A stretch of 64,000 bases of DNA. Origin: Streptomyces sp. Isolate_45. Lineage in GTDB: Bacteria; Actinomycetota; Actinomycetes; Streptomycetales; Streptomycetaceae. Below are positions 49,506 through 57,919 of the stretch, in pieces. The position numbers were made by a program, and so were the translations under genes. Position 1 is the first letter of the stretch. Every line of letters begins with the position of its first letter. Under the pieces are notes generated by a model. That model was given only the letters and a program-made list of their open reading frames with translations. It was not told the origin of the DNA and did no database searches. The stretch covers positions 248-64,247 of the forward strand of contig NZ_JANFAK020000028.1 in the NCBI RefSeq assembly GCF_024721315.2. The letters are read 5' to 3'.

Positions 49506-50261
49506 GTGCAGATGCGACGACCGATCCAGGTCACGAGGAAGACGCTGATCACCATGGCGGCCGCGGGGGGTGTGCTCGCGCTGGCCGGCGGTCAGGCGCA
49601 GGCGGCCTCCGGGGCGTCCGGCCATGCCGCGAACTCGCCGGGCGTGCTGTCCGGGAACAACGTGCAGGCCCCGGTGGACGCGCCGGTGAACCTCTGCGGC
49701 AACACCGTCAACGTGATCGCCCTGCTGAACCCGGCCTTCGGGAACGGCTGCGCGAACGAGTCGGGCAAGCACCGCCCGCCGGGCAAGCCGCAGCACCCGG
49801 ACCACCCGGGCGGCCACGAGGAGCCCTGCGACGACCACCCGGGCAACCCGGGCGGCGGGAACCCCGGCGGTGGCACGCCCGGTGGCGGTAACCCGGGCGG
49901 TGGGACGCCGGGTGGTGGGACCCCCGGTGGTGGCACGCCCGGTGGTGGGAACCCGGGTGGTGGCACTCCGGGTGGTGAGACCCCCGGTGGCGGTAACCCG
50001 GGCGGTGGCACCCCGGGCGGTGGCACCCCCGGCGGTGGCACTCCGGGTGGTGAGACCCCCGGCGGCGGTAACCCGGGCGGCGGTACCCCCGGCAGCCCGG
50101 GCGGGCAGACGCCCGGCCAGGGCCCCGGTCAGGGGACGGGCGGCCACGGCGGACTCGCGGCCACGGGCGCCGGCGACGCGCTCACGGCCGGAGTGCCCCT
50201 CGCGGGCGGACTGCTCCTCGCCGGAGCCGTGCTCTACCGGCGCGCCCGCAACTCCGCCTGA
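49506..50261 (+). CDS. chpC: Cell-wall-anchored chaplin with one chaplin domain and a PGGG repeat region
   Basis: 251 residues, GTG start with AGGGG 5 nt upstream (ATG at 49512 is an alternative). Signal peptide to about residue 34. One chaplin domain at about 41-85 with Cys64 and Cys82. Then 113-196 consists of about 16 pentapeptides PGGG(N/T), some PGGE. A sortase signal LAATG (217-221), a hydrophobic span and RRARNSA end the protein. Long chaplins ChpA-C usually have two chaplin domains; here the repeat seems to take the second one's place. It should be anchored to the wall and help nucleate chaplin fibres. Confidence 0.92.
   Translation: MQMRRPIQVTRKTLITMAAAGGVLALAGGQAQAASGASGHAANSPGVLSGNNVQAPVDAPVNLCGNTVNVIALLNPAFGNGCANESGKHRPPGKPQHPDHPGGHEEPCDDHPGNPGGGNPGGGTPGGGNPGGGTPGGGTPGGGTPGGGNPGGGTPGGETPGGGNPGGGTPGGGTPGGGTPGGETPGGGNPGGGTPGSPGGQTPGQGPGQGTGGHGGLAATGAGDALTAGVPLAGGLLLAGAVLYRRARNSA
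49845..50093 (+). repeat. 15-bp repeat tract encoding (T/N)PGGG in the long chaplin
   Basis: About 16 tandem units of GGTGGCACGCCCGGT-like sequence. The tract is in frame, so copy-number changes alter only spacer length. Synonymous third-base variation suggests it is not very recent. Confidence 0.85.
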
Positions 50262-50272
50262 CGGATGCTCAC

Positions 50273-50302
50273 GACGCGGGTCCCGCTCCCGGGGCCCGCG
50301 TC
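50273..50302. terminator. Terminator between the long chaplin and DUF5703 genes
   Basis: GACGCGGG and CCCGCGTC form 8-bp arms, extended by GGG/CCC pairs in the loop. It overlaps the stop codon of the convergent DUF5703 gene. Confidence 0.65.
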
Positions 50303-50489
50303 ACCAGGTCGCGCGGACCTGACGGATGATCCGGCGGCGCAACCGCACCCTGCGGCTGCCGTCCCGGTGGAGCGTCAGGCGGTCCAGTTCCCAGTGGCCG
50401 TACTCGGCGTGGTCGGTCAGTAGTCGGGTCGCCTCCTGGCGGGGGGTCCCGCGAGGCACGTACACGTCGACGAATTCGTATTCCGGCAT
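50301..50489 (-). CDS. DUF5703 family protein
   Basis: 62 residues: MPEYEFVDVYVPRGTPRQEATRLLTDHAEYGHWELDRL, then RRVRLRRRIIRQVRATW. I recall this as a very conserved short actinobacterial protein of unknown function. The basic C-terminus suggests nucleic-acid or membrane-surface contact. Divergent from the acidic protein gene. Confidence 0.9.
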   Translation of the reverse strand: MPEYEFVDVYVPRGTPRQEATRLLTDHAEYGHWELDRLTLHRDGSRRVRLRRRIIRQVRATW

Positions 50490-50523
50490 CGCATCTATTG
50501 TGCGGGCAGAGCCCCGCTACGGA

Positions 50524-50529
50524 TAGCGT
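50524..50529 (+). promoter_or_regulatory. -10 box TAGCGT of a leaderless gene
   Basis: TAGCGT is followed by 7 nt and then the ATG at 50537, with no ribosome-binding site. Confidence 0.5.
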
Positions 50530-50536
50530 CTGCACT

Positions 50537-51217
50537 ATGTCTGATGCCGCTCTGCCCACTGTTGCCGAGGTACGCGCCGCCGCCGAGGCGGTCAAGGCCG
50601 CTCTCGACCGCCACCTCGCCGCGGTCGAGAGCAGGATCGGGGACGAGGACCCGGCCGTCTACGCCGCCTTCAACGAACTCGCCGCCGCCGCCGAGGAATA
50701 CGACGAACTGCTCTACGACCGCTACGACGAGGTCACCCCGTTCGAGATCCCCACGCCGGAGGACGGAGTTCCGTACACCGGGCCGGCGGAACCAGCGGCC
50801 TTCAGCGTGTTCATCCGCCGTGACTACGCCGTCGTCGAACCGGCCCGGCTGGTCGCCCAGGCGGAACGCGTCGCCGCGCACGACCGCGAATCCGAGTTCG
50901 TCGACGACAGCGGCACGGCCGGTGCGCTCGGCGTGCTCTTCGGGGAGTACGAGCCCGACGAGATCGCCTCCCGCTACAAGGAGTTCGGACTGGAGGAGGG
51001 CGACTCCACCCTTTGGATCGCGGCGCTCGAAGAGGTGGCGGAACCGGGTGATTGGCTCGACGCGCCCTTCGGACAGACCGACCCCCAGGACGTCCTGCAC
51101 CGCTTCGACGTCAGCTCCGTCTTCGACGAGGATCCGGAGGACGCCGAGGACGCCGAGGATCCCGAGGAGCCGGGGGAGTTCGAGGAGGCGGCCGAGCCCG
51201 GTCTGACCCCGGCCTGA
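50537..51217 (+). CDS. Conserved acidic protein, function unknown
   Basis: 226 residues, mostly alpha-helical at the N-terminus (VAEVRAAAEAVKAALDRHLAAVESRIG) and ending in a long Asp/Glu tail (EDPEDAEDAEDPEEPGEFEEAAEP). No catalytic motif, Cys or membrane segment is seen. I do not recognise a family beyond a general resemblance to conserved Streptomyces proteins. Confidence 0.82.
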   Translation: MSDAALPTVAEVRAAAEAVKAALDRHLAAVESRIGDEDPAVYAAFNELAAAAEEYDELLYDRYDEVTPFEIPTPEDGVPYTGPAEPAAFSVFIRRDYAVVEPARLVAQAERVAAHDRESEFVDDSGTAGALGVLFGEYEPDEIASRYKEFGLEEGDSTLWIAALEEVAEPGDWLDAPFGQTDPQDVLHRFDVSSVFDEDPEDAEDAEDPEEPGEFEEAAEPGLTPA

Positions 51218-51234
51218 TCCCGCCCGACGCGTGC

Positions 51235-51264
51235 GCCGCCCCCGCCCTTCCGGTCGGGGGCGGC
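51235..51264. terminator. Bidirectional terminator between convergent genes
   Basis: GCCGCCCCCG and CGGGGGCGGC form perfect 10-bp arms with a 10-nt loop; the stem extends imperfectly through GTGCG/CGCAC. It separates the acidic protein gene from the RecD-like gene. Confidence 0.7.
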
Positions 51265-51278
51265 GCCGCACGTTCCCG

Positions 51279-53663
51279 CTACTGCGGCGCGGCCTCCTGA
51301 GCGGCCGTCAAGGCCCGCAACAGGCCCGTGAGCCGGGTCGTGCGCGGCTTCGGCAGCACCTGCGCCACCGCGTGCGGCAGCGCCTGGTCGACCCCGTGGA
51401 CGACGGACAGGTGCCGCTCCGCCCGCCCGAACGCCGTGTACACCCAGTCCCGGGACAGGGCCTGCGCGGCGTCCCCCGGAAGGACGACCACCACCGCGGG
51501 CCAGCGCGTCCCGACGGCCTGGTGCGCCGTGACCGCCCAGCCGTGCCGCACCTGGGACTCGACCCGTTCCTTCGGTACGACGACCCGGGCCCCCGCGAGG
51601 TCCAGGTGCAGCCCCTCCGCGTCGGCCGACACCACCCGGCCCGGCAGCGCCCGCCCGGGGGAGGGCACGTGGACGACCCGGTCGCCGGGGTCGAACCCGC
51701 CGAACCGGCCGGGGCCGGGATTCAGCCGCTCCTTGAGGGCCGCGTTCAGCGCGCGGGTGCCCGCCGAGCCGCCGTGGCCCGGGGTGATGACCTGCACGGC
51801 ATCGGCCGGGATCCCGAACGCGCGCGGCACCGACTCGGCGACCAGTTGCACGGTGCGGTGCACCGCCTCACCGGCGTCCTGCACCGGGACGATGACGACC
51901 TCCTTGCCCGGGGCGTGTACCTGGTTGAGCTCCCCGATCCCGACGCCCGAGACCAGCTCGCCGACCGGGCCGGGGTCCGGCGTCCGGGACACGACCTGCG
52001 GCCAGGCCCGCGCCGCCAGCACATCGGCGAACACGCGCCCGGGACCGGCCGACCCGAGCACCCCGGGGTCCCCGGACAGCACCAGACGGGCCCCGTCCGG
52101 GACGGACTCCACCAGGGCGGCGGCCGTCTCCACGTCCAGCTGCGGCGCGTCCAGTACCACGAGGAGGTCCAGCTCGAACCGGCCGTCGGCGTCCCGCCCG
52201 GGGCCCTGCGTCCCGGCCAGCAGTCCGGCCGGGGTGACCCGGTCCGGGCCAGGGGCGTGCGCCGCCAGGACGGCCCGCAGACCCAGCTTCCGGGCCGCCT
52301 CCAGCAGGGCCGGCGGCTCGGCACGGGCGGCCTCGCCGCCGGTGTGGGTCACCACCCCGTGGCCGGCGACGGCCCTGATCAACTCGCCGCCGGTGCCGGT
52401 GCCGGTGGTGGCCCGCGACCAGTCGGCGGGGTCGGTGACGCCGGCTGCCAGCCGGGCCAGGCCGTCGGCGAGGCTCTCCTCGGCGAGGGCGTACTCCTCC
52501 AGCCCCACGAGGACCCGTACGGGCCGCTCCGCCTCTTCGGCCTCCGCGTCGGCGTCCGCGGCGGGGGTCGGCGCGATGCCGTCCAGCGGCTCCTCGAACA
52601 CGAGCACCGCGCCCTCGCCGACGGCGTTCTCAAGGGCCCCGGCCGGTTCCGGCACCCCGTACTGGGCCAAGGCCTTCTCCAACACCGGGGCCTCCAGAGC
52701 GGTGTGCCCCTTCTCGGCGGCCCGGTCCAGCAGCCAGCCCACCAGGGCGGCGCCGCGGCGTTCGTCGGCGGGACCGGCCCCGCCGCCCAGCAGGGCCTGC
52801 GCGAAGCCGTCAGCCTGGGCCGGGCGGACGCCGGCGACCGCCAGCAGCCGCCAGGGGTCCTCGACGAGCCGGCCCGCGGCGCCCTCACCGAGGATCCGGG
52901 CGGCCGGCCCGGCCAGTGCCTCGGGGGCACCGCCGCGGGCCAGCACGGCCCGTACGCCCTCGATCTCGGCCGCGGCGGGCTCGGCGCCGGCAGTGACGGG
53001 CCGGGGTTGCTGCGGGGGAGCGGGGGCGGCCTTGCGGGGGGCGGCCGGGGCCTCGTCGAAGTACACCGGGGCCGGCGCGGCGCCGCTCTCCACGGCCCGT
53101 ACGGCGGCCAGCAGGTCGGCGGCCTTCCCGCTGAGCTTCGCGCCCGCCTCGACGGGAGCCTCACGCTCGGCCTTGCGCCGTGCGATGCGCTCCCGCTCGA
53201 CCTTCTGCGCCGCCAGCTCGGCCTGCGCCTCGGTGAGCGACGGCGCCGCCCCCTCGGCGCCCGCGGCCGCGGTTACGCCCGGGGCGTCCGCACCCGATTC
53301 GGCGTCCTCGCCGGAAGCGCCCGCGTCCGGTTCACCGTCTCCGGCGCCCGCGGCCGCCGCCGCGTCCTGGGCGTCGGCGTCGGGAGCCTCGTCGTCCGGT
53401 TCGCCCTCCGCGGTGCCCGCGGTCGCCGCGGCGGCCCCGACCTCGGGGTCCCCGCCCGGCTCGCCGGCCGCGTCGGATCCGGCGCGGGCCCGCGGCGCGT
53501 CCCCGTCCCCCGTGTCCTCCGACGGCTCCGGGGCGAGGTCGGCCTCGGGTTCCGGGTGGGCCTCCGGCCTCGCGGGGTCCTCGGGCGCGGCCCCGCCGGC
53601 CCCGGCCCCTTCCTCCGCGGCAGCGGGCGCGGCGGCGGCGGTGGTCTCGGGGTCCGTACTCAC
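51279..53663 (-). CDS. RecD-like helicase-fold protein lacking a Walker A motif
   Basis: 794 residues, GTG start overlapping the aldo/keto reductase stop (GTGA). The first ~150 residues are Ala/Glu/Pro-rich and disordered. The rest follows RecD2: a helix-hairpin-helix region (about 230-300), a first helicase domain and a C-terminal domain with VRHGWAVTAHQAVGTRWPAVVVVLP and DWVYTAFGRAERHLSVVHG. Where RecD has GGPGTGKT it reads TGGEAARAEP, and Walker B reads LLVVLDAPQLD. ATP hydrolysis is therefore doubtful. It may be a pseudo-helicase with a structural DNA role. Confidence 0.78.
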   Translation of the reverse strand: MSTDPETTAAAAPAAAEEGAGAGGAAPEDPARPEAHPEPEADLAPEPSEDTGDGDAPRARAGSDAAGEPGGDPEVGAAAATAGTAEGEPDDEAPDADAQDAAAAAGAGDGEPDAGASGEDAESGADAPGVTAAAGAEGAAPSLTEAQAELAAQKVERERIARRKAEREAPVEAGAKLSGKAADLLAAVRAVESGAAPAPVYFDEAPAAPRKAAPAPPQQPRPVTAGAEPAAAEIEGVRAVLARGGAPEALAGPAARILGEGAAGRLVEDPWRLLAVAGVRPAQADGFAQALLGGGAGPADERRGAALVGWLLDRAAEKGHTALEAPVLEKALAQYGVPEPAGALENAVGEGAVLVFEEPLDGIAPTPAADADAEAEEAERPVRVLVGLEEYALAEESLADGLARLAAGVTDPADWSRATTGTGTGGELIRAVAGHGVVTHTGGEAARAEPPALLEAARKLGLRAVLAAHAPGPDRVTPAGLLAGTQGPGRDADGRFELDLLVVLDAPQLDVETAAALVESVPDGARLVLSGDPGVLGSAGPGRVFADVLAARAWPQVVSRTPDPGPVGELVSGVGIGELNQVHAPGKEVVIVPVQDAGEAVHRTVQLVAESVPRAFGIPADAVQVITPGHGGSAGTRALNAALKERLNPGPGRFGGFDPGDRVVHVPSPGRALPGRVVSADAEGLHLDLAGARVVVPKERVESQVRHGWAVTAHQAVGTRWPAVVVVLPGDAAQALSRDWVYTAFGRAERHLSVVHGVDQALPHAVAQVLPKPRTTRLTGLLRALTAAQEAAPQ

Positions 53664-54643
53664 AGCGTGCTCCAGTCCTGATCGGGGTAGCGGTGCACCG
53701 GGACGGAAACGTCGTCCAGCGCACGGCAGATCTCCTCGGGAAGACTAAGGGCCTCCACCGACAGCGCCGCCCCGAGCTGTGTCGACGTCCGCGCGCCGAC
53801 GATCGGGGCGACCACTCCCGGCCGGTCCCTCACCCACGCCAGCGCCACGTGCAGGGGCGTCACCCCCAACCCCTGGGCGGCGGTCACCACCGCGTCGACG
53901 ATCCGGCCCGCCGGCTCGTCGAGGTACGGGTCCACGAAGGCGGCCAGGGACTCCGAGGCACCCCGTGAGTCGGCGGGCGTGCCGTCGCGGTACTTGCCCG
54001 TCAGCACCCCGCGGCCCAGCGGGGAGGAGGGGAGCAGGCCCACGCCCAGGTCCAGCGCGGCGGGCAACACCTCCCGCTCCACGCCCCGCTGGAGGAGCGA
54101 GTACTCCATCTGCGTCGAGGCGAGCCGGGTCCGCACCCCCGGCACGGCCAGCTGCCACGTCGCGGCCTTCGCGAGCTGCCAGCCACTGAAGTTGGACACC
54201 CCCGCGTACCGGGCCCGGCCGCTGCTGACGGCGAGGTCCAGCGTCTGCAGGGTTTCCTCCAACGGGGTACGGGGGTCGAAGGCGTGCACCTGCCACAGGT
54301 CCACGTAGTCGGTGCCCAGCCGGTCCAGCGAGTCGTCGAGGGCGCTCAGCAGGTGCCCGCGAGAGCCGTCGAAGCGCCGGTCGGGATCCGGCACGCTGCC
54401 CGCCTTCGTCGCGATGACCAGGTCGCGGCGCGGAACCAGCCCGGCCACCAGTTGCCCCAGGATGTACTCGGCCTCGCCGCCCCCGTACACGTCGGCCGTG
54501 TCGACGAGCGTGCCGCCCGCCTCCCAGAACGTCTTCAACTGCTCGGCGGCGACTTCCTCGCCGGTGTCGCGGCCCCAGGTCAGGGTGCCGAGGCCGATCC
54601 GGGAGACGCGCAGTCCGGTGCGGCCGAGATGCCTCTGCTCCAT
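53660..54643 (-). CDS. Aldo/keto reductase
   Basis: 327 residues. The tetrad Asp-Tyr-Lys-His is visible: GGTLVDTADVYGGGEAE, LVIATKAG and YVDLWQVHAFD. NADPH-binding end: APIVGARTSTQLGAALS. It reduces an aldehyde or ketone; the subfamily resembles oxidoreductases linked to stress or sugar metabolism. The start has its own ATG; the 3' end is coupled to the RecD-like gene. Divergent from the LLM gene. Confidence 0.94.
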   Translation of the reverse strand: MEQRHLGRTGLRVSRIGLGTLTWGRDTGEEVAAEQLKTFWEAGGTLVDTADVYGGGEAEYILGQLVAGLVPRRDLVIATKAGSVPDPDRRFDGSRGHLLSALDDSLDRLGTDYVDLWQVHAFDPRTPLEETLQTLDLAVSSGRARYAGVSNFSGWQLAKAATWQLAVPGVRTRLASTQMEYSLLQRGVEREVLPAALDLGVGLLPSSPLGRGVLTGKYRDGTPADSRGASESLAAFVDPYLDEPAGRIVDAVVTAAQGLGVTPLHVALAWVRDRPGVVAPIVGARTSTQLGAALSVEALSLPEEICRALDDVSVPVHRYPDQDWSTL

Positions 54644-54665
54644 GAGCGCTGAGACTACTGGGGCG

Positions 54666-54695
54666 CTGACGCGGGAGACCTTGGCGCGCTACAGT
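54666..54695 (+). promoter_or_regulatory. Promoter CTGACG-N18-TACAGT of the LLM oxidoreductase gene
   Basis: -35 CTGACG (54666-54671) and -10 TACAGT (54690-54695) with an 18-bp spacer. Transcription should start near 54702. Confidence 0.6.
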
Positions 54696-54711
54696 CCCCC
54701 GCAGACCCACG

Positions 54712-54725
54712 TTACTGATCGGTAA
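54712..54725. promoter_or_regulatory. TTACTGATCGGTAA palindrome in the LLM gene leader
   Basis: A 14-bp palindrome with one mismatched pair (TTAC-Y-GATC-R-GTAA), about 10 bp after the predicted start point and 27 bp before the ATG. This is a typical roadblock or repressor position. Regulator unknown. Confidence 0.6.
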
Positions 54726-54752
54726 ATCGGCTTCACCGTTAGGGGACGACAC

Positions 54753-55802
54753 ATGCGGCTCGGCATCAATCTCGGCTACTGGGGTGCGGGCATGGACGCC
54801 GACAACCTCTCCGTCGCCCAGGAGGCCGACCGGCTCGGCTACGACGTCTGCTGGGCCGCCGAGGCCTACGGTTCGGACGCGGCCACCGTGCTGGCCTGGG
54901 TCGCGGCCCAGACGGAGCGGATCGACGTCGGCTCGGCCATCTTCCAGATCCCGGCCCGCCAGCCCGCGATGACGGCGATGACCGCCGCCACCCTGGACTC
55001 GCTCACCAAGGGCCGCTTCCGACTCGGCCTCGGCGTCTCGGGGCCACAGGTCTCCGAGGGCTGGTACGGCGTCAAGTTCGACAAGCCCCTGGCCCGGACC
55101 CGCGAGTACGTGGAGATCGTCCGCAAGGCGATGACCCGCGAGCGGCTGTCCTACGACGGCGCCCACTGGACCCTCCCGCTGCCCGACGGTCCGGGCAAGC
55201 CCCTCAAGCTGACCGTCCACCCGGAGCGCGAGCACATCCCGCTCTACATCGCCGCCATCGGGCCGAAGAACCTGGAGCAGACCGGCGAGATCGCCGACGG
55301 CGCCCTGCTGATCTTCCCGGCCGCCGAGCACCTGGAGGAGACGGCCCTGCGCCACATCCGCGCGGGCCGCGAGAAGGCCGGCCTGACCATGGACGGCTTC
55401 GACGTCTGCCCGACGGTGCCGCTGGCCCTCGGCGAGGACGTGACGGCCCTCGCCGACATGTTCCGCCCCTACACCGCCCTGTACGTCGGCGGCATGGGCA
55501 GCCCGAAGCAGAACTTCTACAACCAGCTCGCCCAGCGGATGGGCTACGAGAAGGAGGCCGCCGAGATCCAGACCAAGTACCTGGGCGGCGACAAGACCGG
55601 CGCGGCCGCGGCCGTCCCGCACTCCCTGATCGACTCGACCACCCTGCTGGGCTCCGTCGAGCGGATCGCCGACGGCATGCGCGCCTACGCCGACGCCGGG
55701 GTCACCACCCTCACCCTGGCCCCGGCCGGCTTCACCCTGGACGAGCGGATCGCCGCCCTGCGGGCCGGCACCGAGGCCCTGGAGCTCGCCGGCCTCGCCT
55801 GA
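54753..55802 (+). CDS. LLM-class F420-dependent oxidoreductase
   Basis: 349 residues, ATG after AGGGGACGACAC. The luciferase-like barrel starts MRLGINLGYWGAGMDADNLSVAQEADRLGYDVCWAAEAYGSDA and continues GRFRLGLGVSGPQVSEGWYGV. The pattern fits F420-dependent rather than FMN-dependent members. Substrate unknown. It is alone between two units and ends at a hairpin. Confidence 0.9.
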   Translation: MRLGINLGYWGAGMDADNLSVAQEADRLGYDVCWAAEAYGSDAATVLAWVAAQTERIDVGSAIFQIPARQPAMTAMTAATLDSLTKGRFRLGLGVSGPQVSEGWYGVKFDKPLARTREYVEIVRKAMTRERLSYDGAHWTLPLPDGPGKPLKLTVHPEREHIPLYIAAIGPKNLEQTGEIADGALLIFPAAEHLEETALRHIRAGREKAGLTMDGFDVCPTVPLALGEDVTALADMFRPYTALYVGGMGSPKQNFYNQLAQRMGYEKEAAEIQTKYLGGDKTGAAAAVPHSLIDSTTLLGSVERIADGMRAYADAGVTTLTLAPAGFTLDERIAALRAGTEALELAGLA

Positions 55803-55830
55803 GTCCGGCCCCGACGGCCCCCGACACGAC

Positions 55831-55863
55831 GACGGAGCCGCGCGTGGTGCGCGCGGCTCCGTC
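55831..55863 (+). terminator. Terminator of the LLM oxidoreductase gene
   Basis: GACGGAGCCGCGCG and its exact complement (14-bp arms), 5-nt loop TGGTG, about 28 bp after the stop. Confidence 0.9.
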
Positions 55864-56045
55864 ATCAGGTCCTGCGGCCGTGGTGGGGGCTCGGGGGGTC
55901 TTCCCCGCCACGGCCGACACAGCCAACAACGCCCCGCCCCGCCCCCGGGTTACGCCCTCGCGACGAGCCGCCGATTTCGTTCATTCGGCCGAGTCGGGCG
56001 GCCCTCTCGGTTGCCTGTCCGATCGATCCGCATTTGACTCGTTCC

Positions 56046-56834
56046 ATGCTCTCTGCCCGCAGCCTGTTCCAGGAGATCGTCGACCACGACGACTCCTTCC
56101 AGCTGTTCTGCTCCATCGCCGCGAGCGGGGAGTCCCAGGGCGGCTGGGAGAACGCCCGGATCGCCGCGCTCGTCCCCGAGCCGATGCGCGACCTGGCCCC
56201 CAAGATCACCCGGCACGGCGCCGACGAGGACAAGCACGGCAGGATCTTCCAGGCCCTGCTCCGCAAACGCGGCCTGTCGCCCGTCCCCGTACCCCCCGAG
56301 GTCGACTACACGATGCTGCTGGAACGCCGCGGCATCGGCCTCGCCCACGAGAAGCTGCGCGGCGACCGGCCGCTGACCGAGGAGGACATCGTCGTCTACC
56401 TCGCGCACAGCCGGGTCACCGAGCAGCGCGCGGCCGACCAGATGGTCATGCTCGTCCGGTACTTCGGCGACCACCCCGAGCTCGGCAGGGCCGTCCGCAT
56501 GATCAGCGCCGACGAGGACAACCACCTCGCGTACTGCCACGAGGAACTGCTGCGCCTCGCCCGCCTCGGACACGGCCGCACCATCCACCGGATCCTGCGC
56601 GAGAGCGCCCTCGCCGAGATCGGCGTCTACCGGGACGTCAGCCTCGCCGTCATGGCTCACATGGGCCGGCTCCTGCGCTGGCCCGCGCCCAAGTCCGCCG
56701 CCCTCGCCGCAGGCATCCGCGCCGCGTACGCCTACGAGCGCTTCAGCGGCTGGCACCGGGCGGTCCGCCTGACCCCGCCCGAGCGGGTCGACGCCCTCGG
56801 CGGCGCCCCCGTACCCGCGCCCGGACTCGCCTGA
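56046..56834 (+). CDS. Ferritin-like (diiron) protein
   Basis: 262 residues, all-helical. Metal-binding pairs look like DEDKHGRIFQALLRKR (ExxH-type) and ISADEDNHLAYCHEELLRLAR, with further Glu in REAL-type helices. The N-terminus FQEIVDHDDSFQLFCSIAASGESQ is distinctive. It may bind iron and act as an oxidase or storage protein. No ribosome-binding site is clear before the ATG; a TTG 12 nt earlier is in frame but less likely. Converges with corA. Confidence 0.82.
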   Translation: MLSARSLFQEIVDHDDSFQLFCSIAASGESQGGWENARIAALVPEPMRDLAPKITRHGADEDKHGRIFQALLRKRGLSPVPVPPEVDYTMLLERRGIGLAHEKLRGDRPLTEEDIVVYLAHSRVTEQRAADQMVMLVRYFGDHPELGRAVRMISADEDNHLAYCHEELLRLARLGHGRTIHRILRESALAEIGVYRDVSLAVMAHMGRLLRWPAPKSAALAAGIRAAYAYERFSGWHRAVRLTPPERVDALGGAPVPAPGLA

Positions 56835-56862
56835 GCGGGCCGCCGCACCACCCGCCCCGCCC

Positions 56863-57855
56863 TCACAGCCAGCCGCGACGCTTGAACATCCGGTGCAGGC
56901 CCAGGCACAGGGCGGCCATGAGGGCCACCACCCCCGGATAGCCCCAGTCGTGCCGCAGCTCCGGCATGTGATCGAAGTTCATCCCGTAGACGCCCGCGAC
57001 CATCGTCGGGACCGCGGCCATCGCCGCCCAGGCCGAGATCTTGCGCATGTCGTCGTTCTGCCGGACGCCCATCTGCGCCAGGTGCGCGGCCAGCGCGTCC
57101 GACAGCAACCGGTCCAGGCCCTCGACGTACTCGTTCGCCTTCGTCAGGTGGTCGGCCACGTCCCGGAAGAAGGGCTGCGCGTGCTCGTGCACGAACGGCA
57201 CGCGCCCGAACGCGAGCCGGTCCATCGGCTGGAGCAGCGGGCTCGTCGCCCGACGGAACTCCAGCACCTGCCGCTTGAAGCCGTAGATCCGGGACGCCGT
57301 GTTCTTCGAGTCCGGGGCGTTCGGCGCGAACACCTCCGCCTCCAGCTCCTCCAGGTCGCCCTGGAGCTCGGCGGCCACCTCGATGTAGTGGTCCACCACC
57401 GCGTCGGACACCGCGTACAGCACCGCCGTCGGGCCGTGCCGCAACACCTGCGGATCCTGCTCCAGCCGGTGGCGCACCGCGGCGAGCGCCGCGCCCTCGC
57501 CGTGCCGGACGGTCACCACGAAGGCGTCGCCGACGAACACCATCAGCTCGCCCGTCGTCACCGTGTCCGCGGCGTCGTCGTAGAGCACCGGCTTCAGGAC
57601 GACGAACAGCGAATCGTCGTACACCTCCAGCTTCGGCCGCTGGTGCGCCGTCAGCGCGTCCTCCACCGCCAGCGCGTGCAGCCCGAACTCCCGGCTCACG
57701 TGCTCGAACTCGGCCTCCGTCGGCTCGTGCACGCCGATCCACACGAAGGCGTCGCCCCCGGCCCGCGCCTCGGCCAGGGCGTCCGAGAAATCGGCGGGCG
57801 CCGCGGAACGGCGGCCGTCACGGTACATCGCACAGTCGACAATCACGCGGCGCAT
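56863..57855 (-). CDS. corA: CorA family Mg2+/Co2+ transporter
   Basis: 330 residues, ATG after GGGGGAGA. Large cytoplasmic N-terminal domain, then two C-terminal membrane helices with the signature GMN at 291-293 (VAGVYGMNFDHMPEL). The loop carries acidic residues (DHMPE) as in metal-selecting CorA proteins. It forms a pentameric magnesium channel. The basic end (HRMFKRRGWL) matches the family. Confidence 0.95.
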   Translation of the reverse strand: MRRVIVDCAMYRDGRRSAAPADFSDALAEARAGGDAFVWIGVHEPTEAEFEHVSREFGLHALAVEDALTAHQRPKLEVYDDSLFVVLKPVLYDDAADTVTTGELMVFVGDAFVVTVRHGEGAALAAVRHRLEQDPQVLRHGPTAVLYAVSDAVVDHYIEVAAELQGDLEELEAEVFAPNAPDSKNTASRIYGFKRQVLEFRRATSPLLQPMDRLAFGRVPFVHEHAQPFFRDVADHLTKANEYVEGLDRLLSDALAAHLAQMGVRQNDDMRKISAWAAMAAVPTMVAGVYGMNFDHMPELRHDWGYPGVVALMAALCLGLHRMFKRRGWL

Positions 57856-57864
57856 TCTCCCCCG

Positions 57865-57897
57865 CCCGCACCCGGCCCGCACCCGGCCCGCACCCGG
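57865..57897. repeat. Three copies of an 11-bp repeat between corA and the phosphomutase gene
   Basis: CCCGCACCCGG is repeated three times exactly in the short divergent spacer, next to a TACCCT -10 box (57908-57913). Confidence 0.7.
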
Positions 57898-57907
57898 GCG
57901 ACACCCC

Positions 57908-57913
57908 TACCCT
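57908..57913 (+). promoter_or_regulatory. -10 box TACCCT of the leaderless phosphomutase gene
   Basis: TACCCT ends 6 nt before the ATG at 57920, and no ribosome-binding site is present. Confidence 0.5.
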
Positions 57914-57919
57914 GTACCC

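Noticed and set aside
51231-53748. Plus-strand open frames across the RecD-like gene
   Set aside because: They mirror the Ala/Glu/Pro-rich minus-strand protein and show no domain. The minus frame has the helicase-like motifs and a coupled start.
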